Assembly (NCBI GenBank): GCA_016432585.1
Contig: CP066696.1
Coordinates: 248,001 to 312,000, forward strand
From: Candidatus Saccharibacteria bacterium
Lineage (GTDB): Bacteria > Patescibacteriota > Saccharimonadia > Saccharimonadales > Saccharimonadaceae
DNA: 64,000 nt
Direction: 5' to 3'
Shown here: piece after piece, positions 63,986 to 64,000 of the stretch
How positions within the stretch are numbered: position 1 is the first letter of the stretch
Layout of the letters: the number at the start of each line of letters is the position of its first letter
The notes under the pieces: model-generated
Databases searched by the model: none
What the model was told of the DNA's origin: nothing
What the model saw: only the letters and a program-made list of their open reading frames with translations
Made by a program: the position numbers and the translations under genes

Positions 63986-64000
63986 GCAAACAAACTTGTC

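Overview
The window looks like a chromosomal segment from a Candidatus Saccharibacteria (TM7, Patescibacteria/CPR) genome. This is inferred from content and style. Genes are short and tightly packed, often overlapping by 1-17 bases. DNA repair, translation and envelope genes are present, but almost no biosynthesis. AlaRS is a compact form, there is an RpfB-like muralytic protein and a LysM-CHAP hydrolase, and there are orphan pseudopilins, a PilM/FtsA-like protein, ExoI and two tail-spike-like surface proteins. TGA is a normal stop codon, so this is not a TGA-recoding CPR lineage. All four tRNA genes encode their CCA end. No rRNA, IS element, integrase, CRISPR array or replication origin was seen.

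Layout. 1-13 kb: PcrA/UvrD helicase, RpfB-like protein, RsmA, YfiH, MetG, TatD, two small proteins, and an overlapping cysteine desulfurase-YdcF-MnmA operon (tRNA 2-thiouridine). 12.5-24.7 kb: pseudopilin, short AlaRS, PilM-like and baseplate-J-like proteins, RuvX, MltG, LysM-CHAP hydrolase, ObgE, ExoI. 25-40 kb: UvrA, PAP2, DedA, L25, a two-subunit ABC exporter, TrhO, a divergent MFS/MarR pair with a clear palindromic operator, DUF4342, UvrC. 40-48 kb: pseudopilin, PepP, holin-like protein, SecG, solute-binding protein, methyltransferase, beta-helix surface protein, LPxTG protein, tRNAs for Leu, Cys and Leu. 48-57 kb: OtsA/OtsB, LemA/HtpX, LigA, DUF1653, ITPase, RRM protein. 57-64 kb: a second tail-spike-like protein, tRNA-Ala, a cluster of GC-rich unknown genes, TypA and a GH37 trehalase. 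Trehalose synthesis and hydrolysis are therefore both encoded here.

The most unusual signal is a set of eight unrecognised GC-rich genes at 3088-3339, 3549-3722, 15132-15437, 15454-15762, 31034-31288, 58287-58475, 58806-59597 and 59753-60277. They use CTG, ATC, GTC and GCC codons unlike their neighbours. Each has a Shine-Dalgarno site, most have recognisable -35/-10 promoters, and they end in or are separated by long perfect GC-rich hairpins. One (58287) has a TGTGA-N6-TCACA palindrome where its -35 box would be. In contrast, many ordinary genes have a TATAAT-like -10 box only 6-11 bases before the start codon, which predicts leaderless or nearly leaderless mRNAs. The window thus appears to hold two gene populations with different expression signals. 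Other points: LigA lacks all four zinc-finger cysteines, AlaRS lacks its editing beta-barrel and C-Ala domains, and the RRM gene has a hairpin that would cover its ribosome binding site.
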